From Photobacterium kagoshimensis (GTDB lineage Bacteria; Pseudomonadota; Gammaproteobacteria; Enterobacterales; Vibrionaceae), in assembly GCF_050337045.1 (NCBI RefSeq), contig NZ_JAKJSO010000008.1:186001-250000 (forward strand): a stretch of DNA of 64,000 bases, read 5' to 3'. The first letter of the stretch is position 1. Every line of letters starts with the position of its first letter. The translations under genes were made by a program, and so were the position numbers. Under the pieces are notes generated by a model. That model worked only from the letters and a program-made list of their open reading frames with translations. It was not told the origin of the DNA and did no database searches. Shown piece after piece: positions 37,946 to 47,820 of this stretch.

Positions 37946-38578
37946 ATGAATACGATTGTTGTTTGGGGAGCGGCAAGTGGCTTAGGCGCAGCCATGGTCG
38001 ATTTCTTCCACAGCCAAGGAACGAACGTCATTGCCGTTGCGCGTACCCCATCGAAAAATCCTCGCCTTCAAGAATTAGGGATCCCATCTATTAGCTGTGA
38101 TGCAACCGATGCCCAGCAAATTGAAAGAGCGGTAGCAGCATTGCCAGCCGATGCTTGGGTTGTTTCTACTATGGGTAGTTTTCATGCCGAGGTGCCTGTT
38201 GATTACATTGGGCATCGACATTTAATCAACGCATTGGAACAACACGATATCAAACGTTTCTTGCTTGTGACCTCTCTCGGTTGTGGCGATTCTTGGCAGT
38301 ACCTTTCTGACGCTGCCAAAAAAGGCTTTGGGGCTGCGGTTCGTGAAAAATCATTAGCCGAAGCTTGGCTTCAGTCGAGCGCACTGGATTACACTATTTT
38401 GCGCCCTGGTGGCTTAAAAGATGGAGACGTCACCAATCATGGTGAGCTTTCTCAACACACTGAAGTTCACGGTTTGATCCACCGTAGTGAAGTTGCAAGG
38501 CTCGCTTTACAATTACTCACTGATAAAGCCAGCATCGGTGAGATCTATCAATGTATCGACCCGACATTAACTTGGTAA
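37946..38578 (+). CDS. NAD(P)-binding Rossmann-fold protein (atypical SDR)
   Basis: 210 residues. Nucleotide loop VVWGAASGLGAAMVDFF (GxxxGxG-like). The ISCDATDAQQIERAV and LRPGGLKDG segments match atypical SDR / NAD(P)H-binding family proteins. Likely oxidoreductase or regulator. Substrate unknown. Confidence 0.85.
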   Translation: MNTIVVWGAASGLGAAMVDFFHSQGTNVIAVARTPSKNPRLQELGIPSISCDATDAQQIERAVAALPADAWVVSTMGSFHAEVPVDYIGHRHLINALEQHDIKRFLLVTSLGCGDSWQYLSDAAKKGFGAAVREKSLAEAWLQSSALDYTILRPGGLKDGDVTNHGELSQHTEVHGLIHRSEVARLALQLLTDKASIGEIYQCIDPTLTW

Positions 38579-38615
38579 CGCGAGATTTGTAACGCGATAG
38601 ATACAGAGATCCAGT

Positions 38616-38640
38616 AAAGCCCAGCCTTTCGCTGGGTTTT
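38616..38640 (+). terminator. Terminator after the SDR gene
   Basis: CCCAGC-CTTTC-GCTGGG flanked by A and T tracts. Confidence 0.85.
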
Positions 38641-38696
38641 ACTTCTTAATACGCCATCACTTTTATGCCAAACAGAGTAAACGATACCTATTTTTA

Positions 38697-39029
38697 TCAC
38701 CAATAATAAAACTTAAAGAAAACGAGAAATGATAAGGCTGTTAGCAGCCCAAACCATCCTCCAAGAACAAAACACCATTTTTGTTCATGACTGTTTTCAT
38801 CCGTATCAGCAAAAACTAATGCCCCAAATGACAGAACTGGAAGACATATATATAAGCCTCCCATTTTTGAACCGCTGTACTGCAAACCTGATGGTGAAGC
38901 GATATAAAACAATAATAAATACATAGCCATAACAACGACGGCAGAGATGACATGAAAATTAAGACCTTCAATACCATAAAAGTAAAAATATAAAACTAAA
39001 ATCGCTATCGTGGGTACAAGTAACATCAT
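38697..39029 (-). CDS. Hypothetical membrane protein (110 aa)
   Basis: Start chosen at ATG 39029, one base after the stop of the upstream hydrolase gene, giving an MMLLVPTIAILV start. It has about four hydrophobic helices. No family was recognised. Probably cotranscribed with the hydrolase. Confidence 0.65.
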   Translation of the reverse strand: MMLLVPTIAILVLYFYFYGIEGLNFHVISAVVVMAMYLLLFYIASPSGLQYSGSKMGGLYICLPVLSFGALVFADTDENSHEQKWCFVLGGWFGLLTALSFLVFFKFYYW

Positions 39030-39030
39030 T

Positions 39031-40068
39031 CTAGCCCTTATAACGCGCCCTTGTAACCAGCTTGTTGATGGTACGAATAACAAGTTCGGGTTGTTCCAGT
39101 TGAATGTAATGGCCACTTTTCGATGTAGAGACAAAGTAACTCTCCGACGACAATTTACTCTGGGCTATTTGCATCTTGTTCCAATCTTTCGCCATCTGCT
39201 TATTCTGCTCTTCCGATAAAGAAGGCTGATTACGGTGCGTTGCTGTCAGTACCGCGACAGGAATATTATCTAAGTGCTTCAGATCAAGACTACGCGCATA
39301 AGTCAGGCTGTTTTCGATGGCACTTAATTCAGCAATCATAGTCTCCAATTGGCTCCCTGTGGCTAATATTGCACGGTACTGCGCCATGGCTTCACTAGGC
39401 AACCCCTGCTCTGGGATCTCTTCTGGTGATAGTGCTAAAAGTCCTATCGACTGTAAGACGGAAACAACGCGAAGTTCTTCGACTAAAGCCACTTGGGCCT
39501 CTGAATTAATACGCTGCATTTCAGGCGAAACATCTTCATGCAATGCATCCACCAACACAACACCTGCGACTCTATCGAGGTGACGATCCGCAAATAAGCG
39601 AACATTAAGGCCGCCGAATGAGTGTCCCACCAAGACTAACTGGTCGTCGATGTTGGCATTAGCAAGCAAGGTTTCGAGCTCTTGAACCATCGTCTGACTT
39701 GTTCGTGCTTGCTCAACATTTGGCTCACTCCAACCAAAGCCTGCACGATCGTAAGAACACACTCGGGTTGTTTGGCTTACTGTCGGTTGAACAGCCGCCC
39801 AAGACACAGAAAAGTCACCAGCCCCTGCTTCCATTATCACTGTCGGAGACCCTTCTCCCATACAGTTAATGTGCATCTTGTAGCCACCAACATCAACGAG
39901 ACGCCCTGGCGCAGGGTTTCCTTCTATTAGCTTTGATTTAGCCGATGAACCAACAAATAAAAGATAAGAAAAAGCAACGAGCATAATAACAAGTACAGAA
40001 ATCAATACTCTTATCAGCCACCATCTAAAACCATAAGATTTTTGCAAATACTGCGATTTTGTTGTCAT
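39031..40068 (-). CDS. Alpha/beta hydrolase with N-terminal membrane anchor
   Basis: 345 residues. One TM segment (about residues 15-40) and then the hydrolase fold: oxyanion HINCMGEGSPTVIME, nucleophile elbow LVLVGHSFGGLN (Ser), and a late GHYIQLEQPE containing the catalytic His. Probable esterase or lipase facing the periplasm, substrate unknown. Confidence 0.85.
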   Translation of the reverse strand: MTTKSQYLQKSYGFRWWLIRVLISVLVIMLVAFSYLLFVGSSAKSKLIEGNPAPGRLVDVGGYKMHINCMGEGSPTVIMEAGAGDFSVSWAAVQPTVSQTTRVCSYDRAGFGWSEPNVEQARTSQTMVQELETLLANANIDDQLVLVGHSFGGLNVRLFADRHLDRVAGVVLVDALHEDVSPEMQRINSEAQVALVEELRVVSVLQSIGLLALSPEEIPEQGLPSEAMAQYRAILATGSQLETMIAELSAIENSLTYARSLDLKHLDNIPVAVLTATHRNQPSLSEEQNKQMAKDWNKMQIAQSKLSSESYFVSTSKSGHYIQLEQPELVIRTINKLVTRARYKG

Positions 40069-40160
40069 TGCTACGTCCTTCTAATTTAACAATTCTATAT
40101 TGGCAGGGACTTCATAAAATATGCCCTGCACTCAAACAGCAAGCTATATAAATAAGAATA

Positions 40161-41045
40161 TTAATCCACCACTCCACCCCATAAGCCATCTAATACTGAT
40201 AACGGTAGGGTTAATGCCTGAGATAATTCAACATAACTTTGCGCTAGTTTTATCTGATGTTCATTTGTATAGCCCACACCCCATACCGTTGGATCCGATA
40301 GATCTAACCGCTTTGGCTTAACGCGAGTAATACCCGACTCAGGCCTTAAATCATTCAGTTCAAGCTGCATTAAAAGCATGGGCATCGCTTGCTTTGCTAA
40401 CTCGGTATAACCCAGCGAATGCAGCAAATAAATAGCATGGGCATGTGTAATTCCATGGATTTTCTCACCAGTAAAAAAATGCGCATCGGTATCAAAATAG
40501 ACATGATTAACACTGCGCTTAATTGCGAGTTCACATAATGCATTAATATCAACTGGCGTCTTCTCCAAGTGCTGCAGTGTATGGCGCGCTTGAGAATGGA
40601 ATAAGCGATAATCAGCAACGCCAAAATACCGCCCCCAATTATCAGCAGAACAATTTGAAATGAGTTGAGCGACATTCAGTACAATATTTTCACTCACTCT
40701 AAGATTATTATCTGAGACAGCCCTTAGAAACAAAGCACCATAAATAACACCATGCCCTGAACGGCTTAGTTGTTGTGTGTTTTTCGCTATCGCATCAATA
40801 ACAGGCGTGTAATCTTTTGTTAGTTGGCTAAGTGCAAGTGGTTTTAATAAATAAGCCGCTTCTTCAGATTGCAAATGCAACCTTAGCAGTAAACTCTCAT
40901 AAGCTGCATCTGAAAGATAACCACTCTTCAACAAAGCCGCTCCAGCCAATAGAGACGCACCAACATGACCATTTATCCAACCTGTACTTTCCTGCTCAAC
41001 TACATTCGCTAACGCTAAAATTCCATTTTGAACGAAAGTGTCCAT
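40161..41045 (-). CDS. Hypothetical helical-repeat protein (294 aa)
   Basis: Predicted alpha-helical protein with repeated hydrophobic helix pairs (GWINGHVGASLLAGAALLKSG, GHGVIYGALFLRAVS, ITHAHAIYLLHSLGY, VWGVGYTNEHQIKLAQSY). The Gly-His-rich turns resemble LanC-like or other alpha/alpha toroids, but the metal ligands cannot be confirmed. Function unknown. Confidence 0.5.
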   Translation of the reverse strand: MDTFVQNGILALANVVEQESTGWINGHVGASLLAGAALLKSGYLSDAAYESLLLRLHLQSEEAAYLLKPLALSQLTKDYTPVIDAIAKNTQQLSRSGHGVIYGALFLRAVSDNNLRVSENIVLNVAQLISNCSADNWGRYFGVADYRLFHSQARHTLQHLEKTPVDINALCELAIKRSVNHVYFDTDAHFFTGEKIHGITHAHAIYLLHSLGYTELAKQAMPMLLMQLELNDLRPESGITRVKPKRLDLSDPTVWGVGYTNEHQIKLAQSYVELSQALTLPLSVLDGLWGGVVD

Positions 41046-41073
41046 TATTTCCTCAATGATAACTAGTGAATAC

Positions 41074-41121
41074 TAATACCCAACCTAAATAACTGAACGA
41101 TCTCTATCTAGGTCGGTATTA
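41074..41121. repeat. Palindromic repeat element, copy 2
   Basis: TAATACCCAACCTA and complementary TAGGTCGGTATTA, about 21 nt apart. This is a diverged copy of the element at 28223-28271. Confidence 0.65.
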
Positions 41122-41127
41122 ACCTTG

Positions 41128-42510
41128 TTATTGCTTCTGATAATTTGATACCCAATCACCTTGGTGTACGGTGAATTTGGTGTAATTAACACCTCCGTCG
41201 ACTGTTTTTGCAAACTTGCACAAAATACCAGCGGGTTTGTATTCAAATTCATGTAAGCTAAAAGGCTCTACAACTAAAGCCTCCTGCCCCGTCGCTTGCA
41301 CCATCAATGCATTACCTTGAACAAAAACCTTAATATCCACATTGGAATTAGGCGATGAAAAATTACCTTGGTATTTTTTTAGCTGACTCACGTCTAAAGT
41401 AATAGGCTTTCGGTCAAAATCCGGCAACTCAAAAGGTCGATTATAATAGATATTCAAAATAGCGATGGTGATATCGTTGAAGTTATAATTCAGTGCATCG
41501 GTATTAATCGCAAAAGCAAAATCATCACTTTCAAAATAGCTCATATCAGACTGAAAGCCCTCTATTAACCCTCTGTGCCCATAACTGTATTTATTATAAA
41601 ACGGTAACTTAAAAAGCCCTTTACTCGTGGTATTTGTTATCCCTTTCATTAAAGCCAGGGACTGTCTAGAGACCAATTCACCTTTGAATAGAGCGCGCAT
41701 AAACCGTGTTAAATCATAAGGCGTCGACAATACTGCACCAGCACTATTGGCCACACTCATTGACCACTGAGTAGCTAAATGCCATTCGTTATTATCGAAA
41801 TAAAAAGACTGTTGTTTACGCCCACAATCCTTCCTTTCTGCACAATATACAGTATGTGCTAAACCCAGTTTATTGATAATACGATCTTGCACTAATTGGG
41901 TATAAGATTTTCCTGTTACATCCTCTAATATATAACCCAGTAGTGCATAATTTGAATTGGAATACTCATAGCTAGAATCAGGTTCAAATGTCGGCGAGAA
42001 CGCTGCTATTTTTTCCAGCATCTCTTTTTTATCTTGATACTGGGTAAAGTAAGCGTTAAACGCAGGATCATTGGTGTAGTTAAAAATACCACTTCGATGC
42101 GAGAGCATCTGCCCTATGGTTATTTTAGAAGCATTCTTAATCTGAGGATAAAAATCAGAAAGAGGTGTTGCTAACGTCAGCTTACCTCGCTCGATCAGCT
42201 GGAACACTAAAACCGAGGTGAAGGTTTTAGTAATAGAACCCGCCTTATATAACTTTTCATCACTCGTGAACTTTGCAGCCTCTTTGGAGAGCAGGGTTTG
42301 CTTACTATAAATGACCTCTCCTTTTTCAGTTAAGACAACACTCAAGGTTGCCTTATTATGCTCAGCAAGCGACTTCAAATACCGATCCATTTTATCTTTA
42401 TCGAACGTAGTTGCAGAAAAGGCCAGACTCGGCATTAAGAGGATGGGTAAAACTAAACCAAGGTTTTTGCTGTTATTCTTCGACATACGACGCAATCTAT
42501 CAGCCCACAT
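41128..42510 (-). CDS. Class C beta-lactamase-like serine hydrolase
   Basis: 460-residue exported hydrolase of the beta-lactamase/PBP-like fold. ATG 42510 is preferred because GGAGTGTTT precedes it. ATG 42486 (MSKNNSK) is an alternative. The signal peptide ends near PSLAFSA. Motifs: SITK (SxxK) in AGSITKTFTSV, YSNSNYALLG (YxN) and HRGLIEGF (third motif). Such proteins are usually esterases or peptidases, not true lactamases. A C-terminal extension of about 90 residues is unassigned. Confidence 0.85.
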   Translation of the reverse strand: MWADRLRRMSKNNSKNLGLVLPILLMPSLAFSATTFDKDKMDRYLKSLAEHNKATLSVVLTEKGEVIYSKQTLLSKEAAKFTSDEKLYKAGSITKTFTSVLVFQLIERGKLTLATPLSDFYPQIKNASKITIGQMLSHRSGIFNYTNDPAFNAYFTQYQDKKEMLEKIAAFSPTFEPDSSYEYSNSNYALLGYILEDVTGKSYTQLVQDRIINKLGLAHTVYCAERKDCGRKQQSFYFDNNEWHLATQWSMSVANSAGAVLSTPYDLTRFMRALFKGELVSRQSLALMKGITNTTSKGLFKLPFYNKYSYGHRGLIEGFQSDMSYFESDDFAFAINTDALNYNFNDITIAILNIYYNRPFELPDFDRKPITLDVSQLKKYQGNFSSPNSNVDIKVFVQGNALMVQATGQEALVVEPFSLHEFEYKPAGILCKFAKTVDGGVNYTKFTVHQGDWVSNYQKQ

Positions 42511-42835
42511 AAACACTCCATTGATAAGGCTTTGCTACGAATCGTGGCTATCTCTTTGACGATTGATTTATCTTTTAGATAATTGAAAAGTAATGAATTA
42601 TCTAAATTTTAATCGTCGCAACGCCCACCACAATTTACTCAATAATTGTGTCATAAATGCGAAACAAAAACTGACTTCATCAGGATAACAATATTGATAT
42701 GGGTCGAAATATTGACTGCAACTATTGATGACAGCAATCCATTGATCCCCCTAAATCGTATTGATTCAAGGACAAGTTTACATACAAGCGCTCGCAGCAG
42801 ATCGCCGCGTTATCTAGCTACAACTGCATAGAGCA
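42511..42835. other. Intergenic region, no gene seen
   Basis: About 325 bp of A+T-rich DNA. I see no convincing coding region, RNA gene or hairpin terminator in it. Confidence 0.4.
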
Positions 42836-43099
42836 TTATTCCTTATCGAAGCTATCCACGACGATCGCCCCCATCGAAGCTGGCATAGTGATCACGATAA
42901 TGCGCTTTAGTGCCACCAGAGGGTCACTCATTAACGGTAATTTGTCTAAACAGAACAACACCAAAGCCACGACGAAAGCTGCCATCAAATAGGCAACAAC
43001 AATACGGAAAATAAAAACAAGCTTTCTCTGGCTAACATTGCGCTGAAACACGCTTTCATAGGTATATAAGGTCAGGAAAGTAACAGATAACATGTTCAT
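42836..43099 (-). CDS. Small two- to three-TM membrane protein
   Basis: 87 residues with hydrophobic helices at about residues 2-14, 25-48 and 60-80 (RIVVAYLMAAFVVALVLFCL). No family was recognised. Probably inner membrane. Confidence 0.6.
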   Translation of the reverse strand: MNMLSVTFLTLYTYESVFQRNVSQRKLVFIFRIVVAYLMAAFVVALVLFCLDKLPLMSDPLVALKRIIVITMPASMGAIVVDSFDKE

Positions 43100-43207
43100 A
43101 CGCCCTCACCATCTATTGTCTCGTGCTATTCCTAAGCAGATACAATAGTAAACGTGAGGCTCAATATTTCGATCACAATTATCAATCTGAAGTCATAACA
43201 AAATAGG

Positions 43208-43723
43208 CTAGAGAACTGATTTATACACGCAAACCTCACGAGCCTGTCCGTGCATATGTCGCATCATATTTTCTACATAGCCAACGCCCAGCTTTCGAAT
43301 CACGGATTTAGACCGTTCATTTTCAGCTAAATGCATAACATGAAGCTCTGTAAGGCCATGATGTGATTTATAAAACTCAACCAACGCCTCCGCTGCTTCA
43401 AAAGCGATTCCCTGCCCCCAAAACGGCACACCAAGCCAATAACCTAAAACACCTAAACCCCTGTCCAATAAAGGAAAACCGACAGCTCCAATAATATCGT
43501 CACAGTCTTTCAACGTGATGGCGTAAACCACGCTTTCACCTTCAATAAACTGTGCTTGGTGTGTTTGAATCCAGTCGTATGCCATAGCAGGCTCATAAGG
43601 ATGAGGAATATTGGCCGTCATATCAGCAATGACCTTTTCACCGGCTAACCTAGCCACTCGTTCACTATCACTGAGCTTAAAGGCTCGTAATACAAGCCTA
43701 TGCGTTTCAATATCCTTCTGCAT
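43208..43723 (-). CDS. GNAT acetyltransferase (RimJ/RimL type)
   Basis: 171 residues: ETHRLVLRAFKLSD start, then VFWGQGIAFEAAEALVEF-like acetyl-CoA loop (WGQGIAFEAAEAL) and LAENERSKSVIRKLG. The pattern fits RimJ/RimL-type N-acetyltransferases. Lies in a run of small enzyme genes on the minus strand. Confidence 0.88.
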   Translation of the reverse strand: MQKDIETHRLVLRAFKLSDSERVARLAGEKVIADMTANIPHPYEPAMAYDWIQTHQAQFIEGESVVYAITLKDCDDIIGAVGFPLLDRGLGVLGYWLGVPFWGQGIAFEAAEALVEFYKSHHGLTELHVMHLAENERSKSVIRKLGVGYVENMMRHMHGQAREVCVYKSVL

Positions 43724-43746
43724 TTCCCATCCTTAGTACTCAAAGA

Positions 43747-44166
43747 CTATTCGTTAACACTAGCTTCAGCAACCCATGCCTTCGCCACTAGCCAATCCAT
43801 CGCGACTTTAGTTGCAAGTGAACAAATAGCGAAATCATCACCATCCACAAATTTCAGCTCTTCAATTTCGGCATCAGGGCTTAATTCTCCTGAATATTCC
43901 GCGACATAACACGTCAATTGAACGAACACACCATCATCTTTACCATCGGCTTGCGCCGTAAAGGTGTCAACATACTTAATGGTATCTGAGACTAAATCGA
44001 CAGAAATCTCTTCTTTGATTTCGCGTATTAGTGCTTGCTCATCAGTTTCGCCCAGTTCACGCTTTCCACCCGGTAAATAGAATAGCGTTTTACCTTTTGA
44101 CCTTACAGTAAGTAACTTACCATCACGAATATATAACCAAGCCAGCTTATCAATTACTTTATCCAT
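43747..44166 (-). CDS. NUDIX hydrolase
   Basis: 139 residues. NUDIX box GKRELGETDEQALIREIKEE (G5xE7REUxEE, well conserved) preceded by YLPGG. Hydrolyses a nucleoside diphosphate derivative. It is 41 bp upstream of the GNAT gene stop/start pair and may be cotranscribed. Confidence 0.93.
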   Translation of the reverse strand: MDKVIDKLAWLYIRDGKLLTVRSKGKTLFYLPGGKRELGETDEQALIREIKEEISVDLVSDTIKYVDTFTAQADGKDDGVFVQLTCYVAEYSGELSPDAEIEELKFVDGDDFAICSLATKVAMDWLVAKAWVAEASVNE

Positions 44167-44188
44167 TTTGATTCTTTATATTCTCTCA

Positions 44189-44659
44189 TTACTTTTGAGT
44201 ATGATTAAAGCACTGCCTAGTAACTAAACCCCACTTATCATCAAGGTATTTGTCTTCTTCATAATTCCCCGATGTATAGTCATTTACGACATCACGCCAA
44301 AACTTCACCGCATGATCAGCACCCGCGACTTGCTTGATTTCCCAAGAACCTTCAAGTCGCTCAAAAAGCGTCGAAATGAACTGCTTTCCCACCTTATTCT
44401 TACGAAAATATGGCACTACATAAAAATCACAAATCTCAAACTCTTGGGATGACTTGTCTTCGATTGCAGTAAGAGCCGCAGGTACACCGTCTATATACAA
44501 TAGGTAACCCGTGACCTTGTTTCCGATTTTGGGATATATTTCAAACAAACCATTTTCATCAGGCTTGTCCCCAATAATCTTTGAAAACTCTGCCGCATAG
44601 CCTTGGTATAAATTCGCATATACCTGCTCATTACTGTTATCAACTTTCACTATATTCAT
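44189..44659 (-). CDS. GNAT-family acetyltransferase
   Basis: 156 residues starting MNIVKVDNSNEQV. The acetyl-CoA region FYVVPYFRKNKVGKQFISTLF is typical (RxxGxG variant KNKVGKQ). The C-terminus is WGLVTRQC. Minus-strand small-enzyme cluster. Confidence 0.75.
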   Translation of the reverse strand: MNIVKVDNSNEQVYANLYQGYAAEFSKIIGDKPDENGLFEIYPKIGNKVTGYLLYIDGVPAALTAIEDKSSQEFEICDFYVVPYFRKNKVGKQFISTLFERLEGSWEIKQVAGADHAVKFWRDVVNDYTSGNYEEDKYLDDKWGLVTRQCFNHTQK

Positions 44660-44716
44660 CATAAATTCTCTATACAACCGAGGTGCTAAAATTACTAAAG
44701 CGTTTTACTTTCATTA

Positions 44717-45103
44717 TTATACGTTGTTTCGTAGCTCTACAAATTTCTTGTTTTTAATCTCTGATGCGGAAAGTAAAAGCTTTGATTCAGGGAAAAACAC
44801 ACGTTTAGCCCCTGCACCTAGCACTGCCTCTCGAAAAGCGCGTATTTCAACATTGGTATAGTCACCTTCAGAAGCATCCAAAAGCTGAACAATTGCAATT
44901 GGGGCTGATGAAAGTAATGATTTTGGAACAACTTGTTTTACAAGCTCTTTTAAGCAGCTTTCGATTTCATAAAAATCACCCATTAACGTTCGAGGGTGCG
45001 CCAAGGCATCGCACGCCCTCGTTTCCGACTGACCACTTTCTACATGCGTGATCTGAGCTTCGCCTTTTCTGATTCGAAAGTATATATGGCTATCTTTAAA
45101 CAC
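44717..45103 (-). CDS. YjaA-like protein
   Basis: 128 residues resembling E. coli YjaA by eye: IYFRIRKGEAQITHVESGQ, PRTLMGDFYEIESCLKEL and EIRAFREAVLGAGAKRVFFP. The MreB-like fragment with the actin-type segment may be structural only. Function unknown (YjaA is linked to stress tolerance). Confidence 0.55.
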   Translation of the reverse strand: MFKDSHIYFRIRKGEAQITHVESGQSETRACDALAHPRTLMGDFYEIESCLKELVKQVVPKSLLSSAPIAIVQLLDASEGDYTNVEIRAFREAVLGAGAKRVFFPESKLLLSASEIKNKKFVELRNNV

Positions 45104-45271
45104 AAGGTCTCCCTTTAAAATAACGTTCTATAATGATGAAAACAACGTAGCCACCAAATGTAAACCCTTATGATAAAAACAAAAATGGGTCCAAATCACG
45201 AATACCTCGCGGTTTGAACCCTATTAAATACCTGGTTAGTATTGTATTGCCAATACTTTTAATCATCTAAT

Positions 45272-45550
45272 TTAAGCGACTTCTGCCGTCGTAGGGTCAA
45301 TAACTGACTTAACCTCATTAACTTGGCTAATTGGAAACTCGCCCATTTCAGCATGTTTTCGAACTAGATCTTCATCATCAGCAATAAAAACACAATAAAT
45401 CTTATTCGTAGTAACGAAAGTTTCTAACCACTGAATTTTCGGTCCTAATGCCTCTAGAACACTACATGATTTTTGAGAGATGCCCTGTAGCTCCTCAGAA
45501 GTAAGATCTCCTGCGCCTTCGACCTCTCTTTCTATGACATATTTAGGCAT
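45272..45550 (-). CDS. DUF4242 / SCO4226-type nickel-binding-like protein
   Basis: 92 residues starting MPKYVIEREVEGAG: N-terminal strand, two helices and a second ferredoxin-like strand (NKIYCVFIADDEDLVRKHAE). The family binds nickel in SCO4226, but role here is unknown. A ribosome site AAGGAGGTATTT precedes. Confidence 0.82.
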   Translation of the reverse strand: MPKYVIEREVEGAGDLTSEELQGISQKSCSVLEALGPKIQWLETFVTTNKIYCVFIADDEDLVRKHAEMGEFPISQVNEVKSVIDPTTAEVA

Positions 45551-45751
45551 AAATACCTCCTTTCGATCCACATAAAGTCTAGTCTAAAGGAGAGATTCTC
45601 ATCTAAAAAATACGAGTGCCAGAAAACCAGTCCGCGCATCAAACACGACTTCCCGTTGTTACCCCCCAAGAATACATATGGGAGTATGGTCACGTTACCC
45701 ATTTCATCGTCACGATAAAATGTTTGATTACTTTTTGCTGGTATACATTTC

Positions 45752-47683
45752 ATGCCATCGGCTTATTGCATCGATTCCAGCCTAAATTGCTGGGAATTCT
45801 TCCATAAACACCATTGGGTCTCACCTGAATTTTCACAAACGCAATGTTTTGCTTCATGGCAACGCTGCGTTAAACAGTGCAGCGCTACACATTGGTCTCC
45901 ACCGCATGTGGCGTCTGGTTCTACCCTCAACTCCCTAATAAAGCGTAATGAGAACCTTATCCAATGTGCGACCACAGTTGTTGAAGATACCTTTGATCTG
46001 CTAGTTCATGAACCTATTGTATTACTCATTACTGACGACAATGGCTGTGTGTTAAAGCGAATCGGACACCCTGATTTAGTCGATGAGTTAGAAACCTTAG
46101 GTATAGTACAAGGCTGTTTTTTTTCAGAAGGTAAAATTGGCACCAATGCTATTAGCTTATGTATAGACACTCACCTTCCTTCTGAAGTCTTTGCAGCTAA
46201 CCATTTCAATCGTTCACTGCACCCCTACGGTGCCTGTGCCGCACCAATTTTTGATTCGTTCGGGAAACTTCGTGGCACCATGGCACTGATAAAAACCGCC
46301 AACCAATATCGCCGCGAAAACAGTGTGATTGTTACCTCGTGCGCAAAAGAGATCTCGCTACAACTGCAACTGCTGTATGAACAAGAGAATATGAATCGGC
46401 TAGTCAGCATGCACAATGCGACGGTCGCATGCATGGATGATGGCCTATTAGCCTGGGATGCCAACCAGCGCATCACTATGGTAAGTCAGCAAGCAGAGAC
46501 GCTTTTTCAGATCAGCGCCCTAAATGTAATAGACAAAAACATCTTTGATATTATTCGCTTTGCGCCCAATATTTTGACCTACTTCGAACAACATGAAAAC
46601 GCCTATCGCAAGCTGACCACCGTTGAAGTCAACAACGCCTTCATTGAAGCAATTTTATCAGTCAGCCAGTTACAAGATGGCTCAACCCTATTATTTATTC
46701 ACCCTGTTCACAAAATTCGCGAGTTAGCCCAACAGCAAATTGGCGGCAGCGCTAAATACACCTTTGCCACCTTGCCTGCACGTTCAAAACAAATGAAACA
46801 CTTAATTACCGTGGCGAAACGCGCGGTGAAATCCAAGTCCCCTATTTTACTTTGTGGTGAGGAAGGCGTTGGGAAATCATCACTGGCAATGGCCATTCAC
46901 AATGAGTGTGAGTTCAAATCTGGCCCCTTTATTACCGTTAACTGCCGTACCCTTAGCAGCGATACGATGAGTAGAGAAATACTGGGGGTTGATGCTGATA
47001 ACGGTTTGCCGTCTAAATTTGAGTTAGCACACGGCGGCACTTTGTTACTTGAAAAGGTGGAATACTTAAACCAAGAACTTCAATCTGTGCTCCTGAAATT
47101 ATTGAAAACAGGATTAGTCAGCCGCAGCGATAGCCAACGCTTAATCCCTGTAAATTTCCAGCTTATTACCAGCACCTCTTCTGATCTTAGTGCGTACGTC
47201 GCACAAGGCTCTTTTGGCCGTCAGCTCTACTACGCAATTTCTAACAATGAACTCACGCTATCACCATTACGCCAGCGTAAAGAGGATATCGCCTTACATA
47301 TTGAACACCTTTTGGCTGATTACGAAAAACGCCACCAAGTGCACATTCAGATTGATCCTGTGGCGTTAGATGTATTGCTCGCATTTGCGTGGCCGGGGAA
47401 CGATCCTGAGCTAAAGAGCCGTATGGAACGGTTACTGCTCAACCGCAGTAGCAATCGGATCCAACTCAAAGATATTCCCGATCATATTAAGCACAACCCA
47501 GATGGACATCCTCAACACAACTCACCCATGTTGACCCTTGAAGCCTTAGAGAAGAAAGCCATTATTCAAGCGTGGGATACTTATGACGGTAAGATGTCTG
47601 AGATGGCCAAAGCGCTCGCTATTGGTCGCACTACGCTGTGGCGCAAAATCGATAAATACGGTTTGAGTGAAAAACTCCGTTAA
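45752..47683 (+). CDS. dhaR: Dihydroxyacetone-kinase operon regulator DhaR
   Basis: 643-residue bacterial enhancer-binding-type regulator: N-terminal GAF-like and PAS-like sensing domains (about 70-325), AAA+ (about 345-580; Walker A GEEGVGKSSLA) and C-terminal Fis-type HTH (MAKALAIGRTTLWRKIDKYG). The GAFTGA sigma-54 contact motif is absent: the region reads REILGVDADNGLPSKFE. This agrees with E. coli DhaR, which acts on a sigma-70 promoter and is controlled by DhaK/DhaL. Convergent with the dha operon. Confidence 0.93.
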   Translation: MPSAYCIDSSLNCWEFFHKHHWVSPEFSQTQCFASWQRCVKQCSATHWSPPHVASGSTLNSLIKRNENLIQCATTVVEDTFDLLVHEPIVLLITDDNGCVLKRIGHPDLVDELETLGIVQGCFFSEGKIGTNAISLCIDTHLPSEVFAANHFNRSLHPYGACAAPIFDSFGKLRGTMALIKTANQYRRENSVIVTSCAKEISLQLQLLYEQENMNRLVSMHNATVACMDDGLLAWDANQRITMVSQQAETLFQISALNVIDKNIFDIIRFAPNILTYFEQHENAYRKLTTVEVNNAFIEAILSVSQLQDGSTLLFIHPVHKIRELAQQQIGGSAKYTFATLPARSKQMKHLITVAKRAVKSKSPILLCGEEGVGKSSLAMAIHNECEFKSGPFITVNCRTLSSDTMSREILGVDADNGLPSKFELAHGGTLLLEKVEYLNQELQSVLLKLLKTGLVSRSDSQRLIPVNFQLITSTSSDLSAYVAQGSFGRQLYYAISNNELTLSPLRQRKEDIALHIEHLLADYEKRHQVHIQIDPVALDVLLAFAWPGNDPELKSRMERLLLNRSSNRIQLKDIPDHIKHNPDGHPQHNSPMLTLEALEKKAIIQAWDTYDGKMSEMAKALAIGRTTLWRKIDKYGLSEKLR

Positions 47684-47736
47684 TTCATCAGCTGTTAATT
47701 TATAAGCCCCTAATTCATAACTAGTTAAGGGCCAAA

Positions 47737-47765
47737 CACAAAAAAGCCGCCAGACTAGTGGCGGC
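47737..47765 (-). terminator. Terminator after dhaM
   Basis: GCCGCCA-GACTAG-TGGCGGC. On the minus strand it is followed by six Ts. The spacer to dhaR end is short, so it may serve both. Confidence 0.85.
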
Positions 47766-47820
47766 CATTTCTTAAGACTAGAAATAAGACTAAAACTTAC
47801 ACTTAAACTAAAACTAAAAC

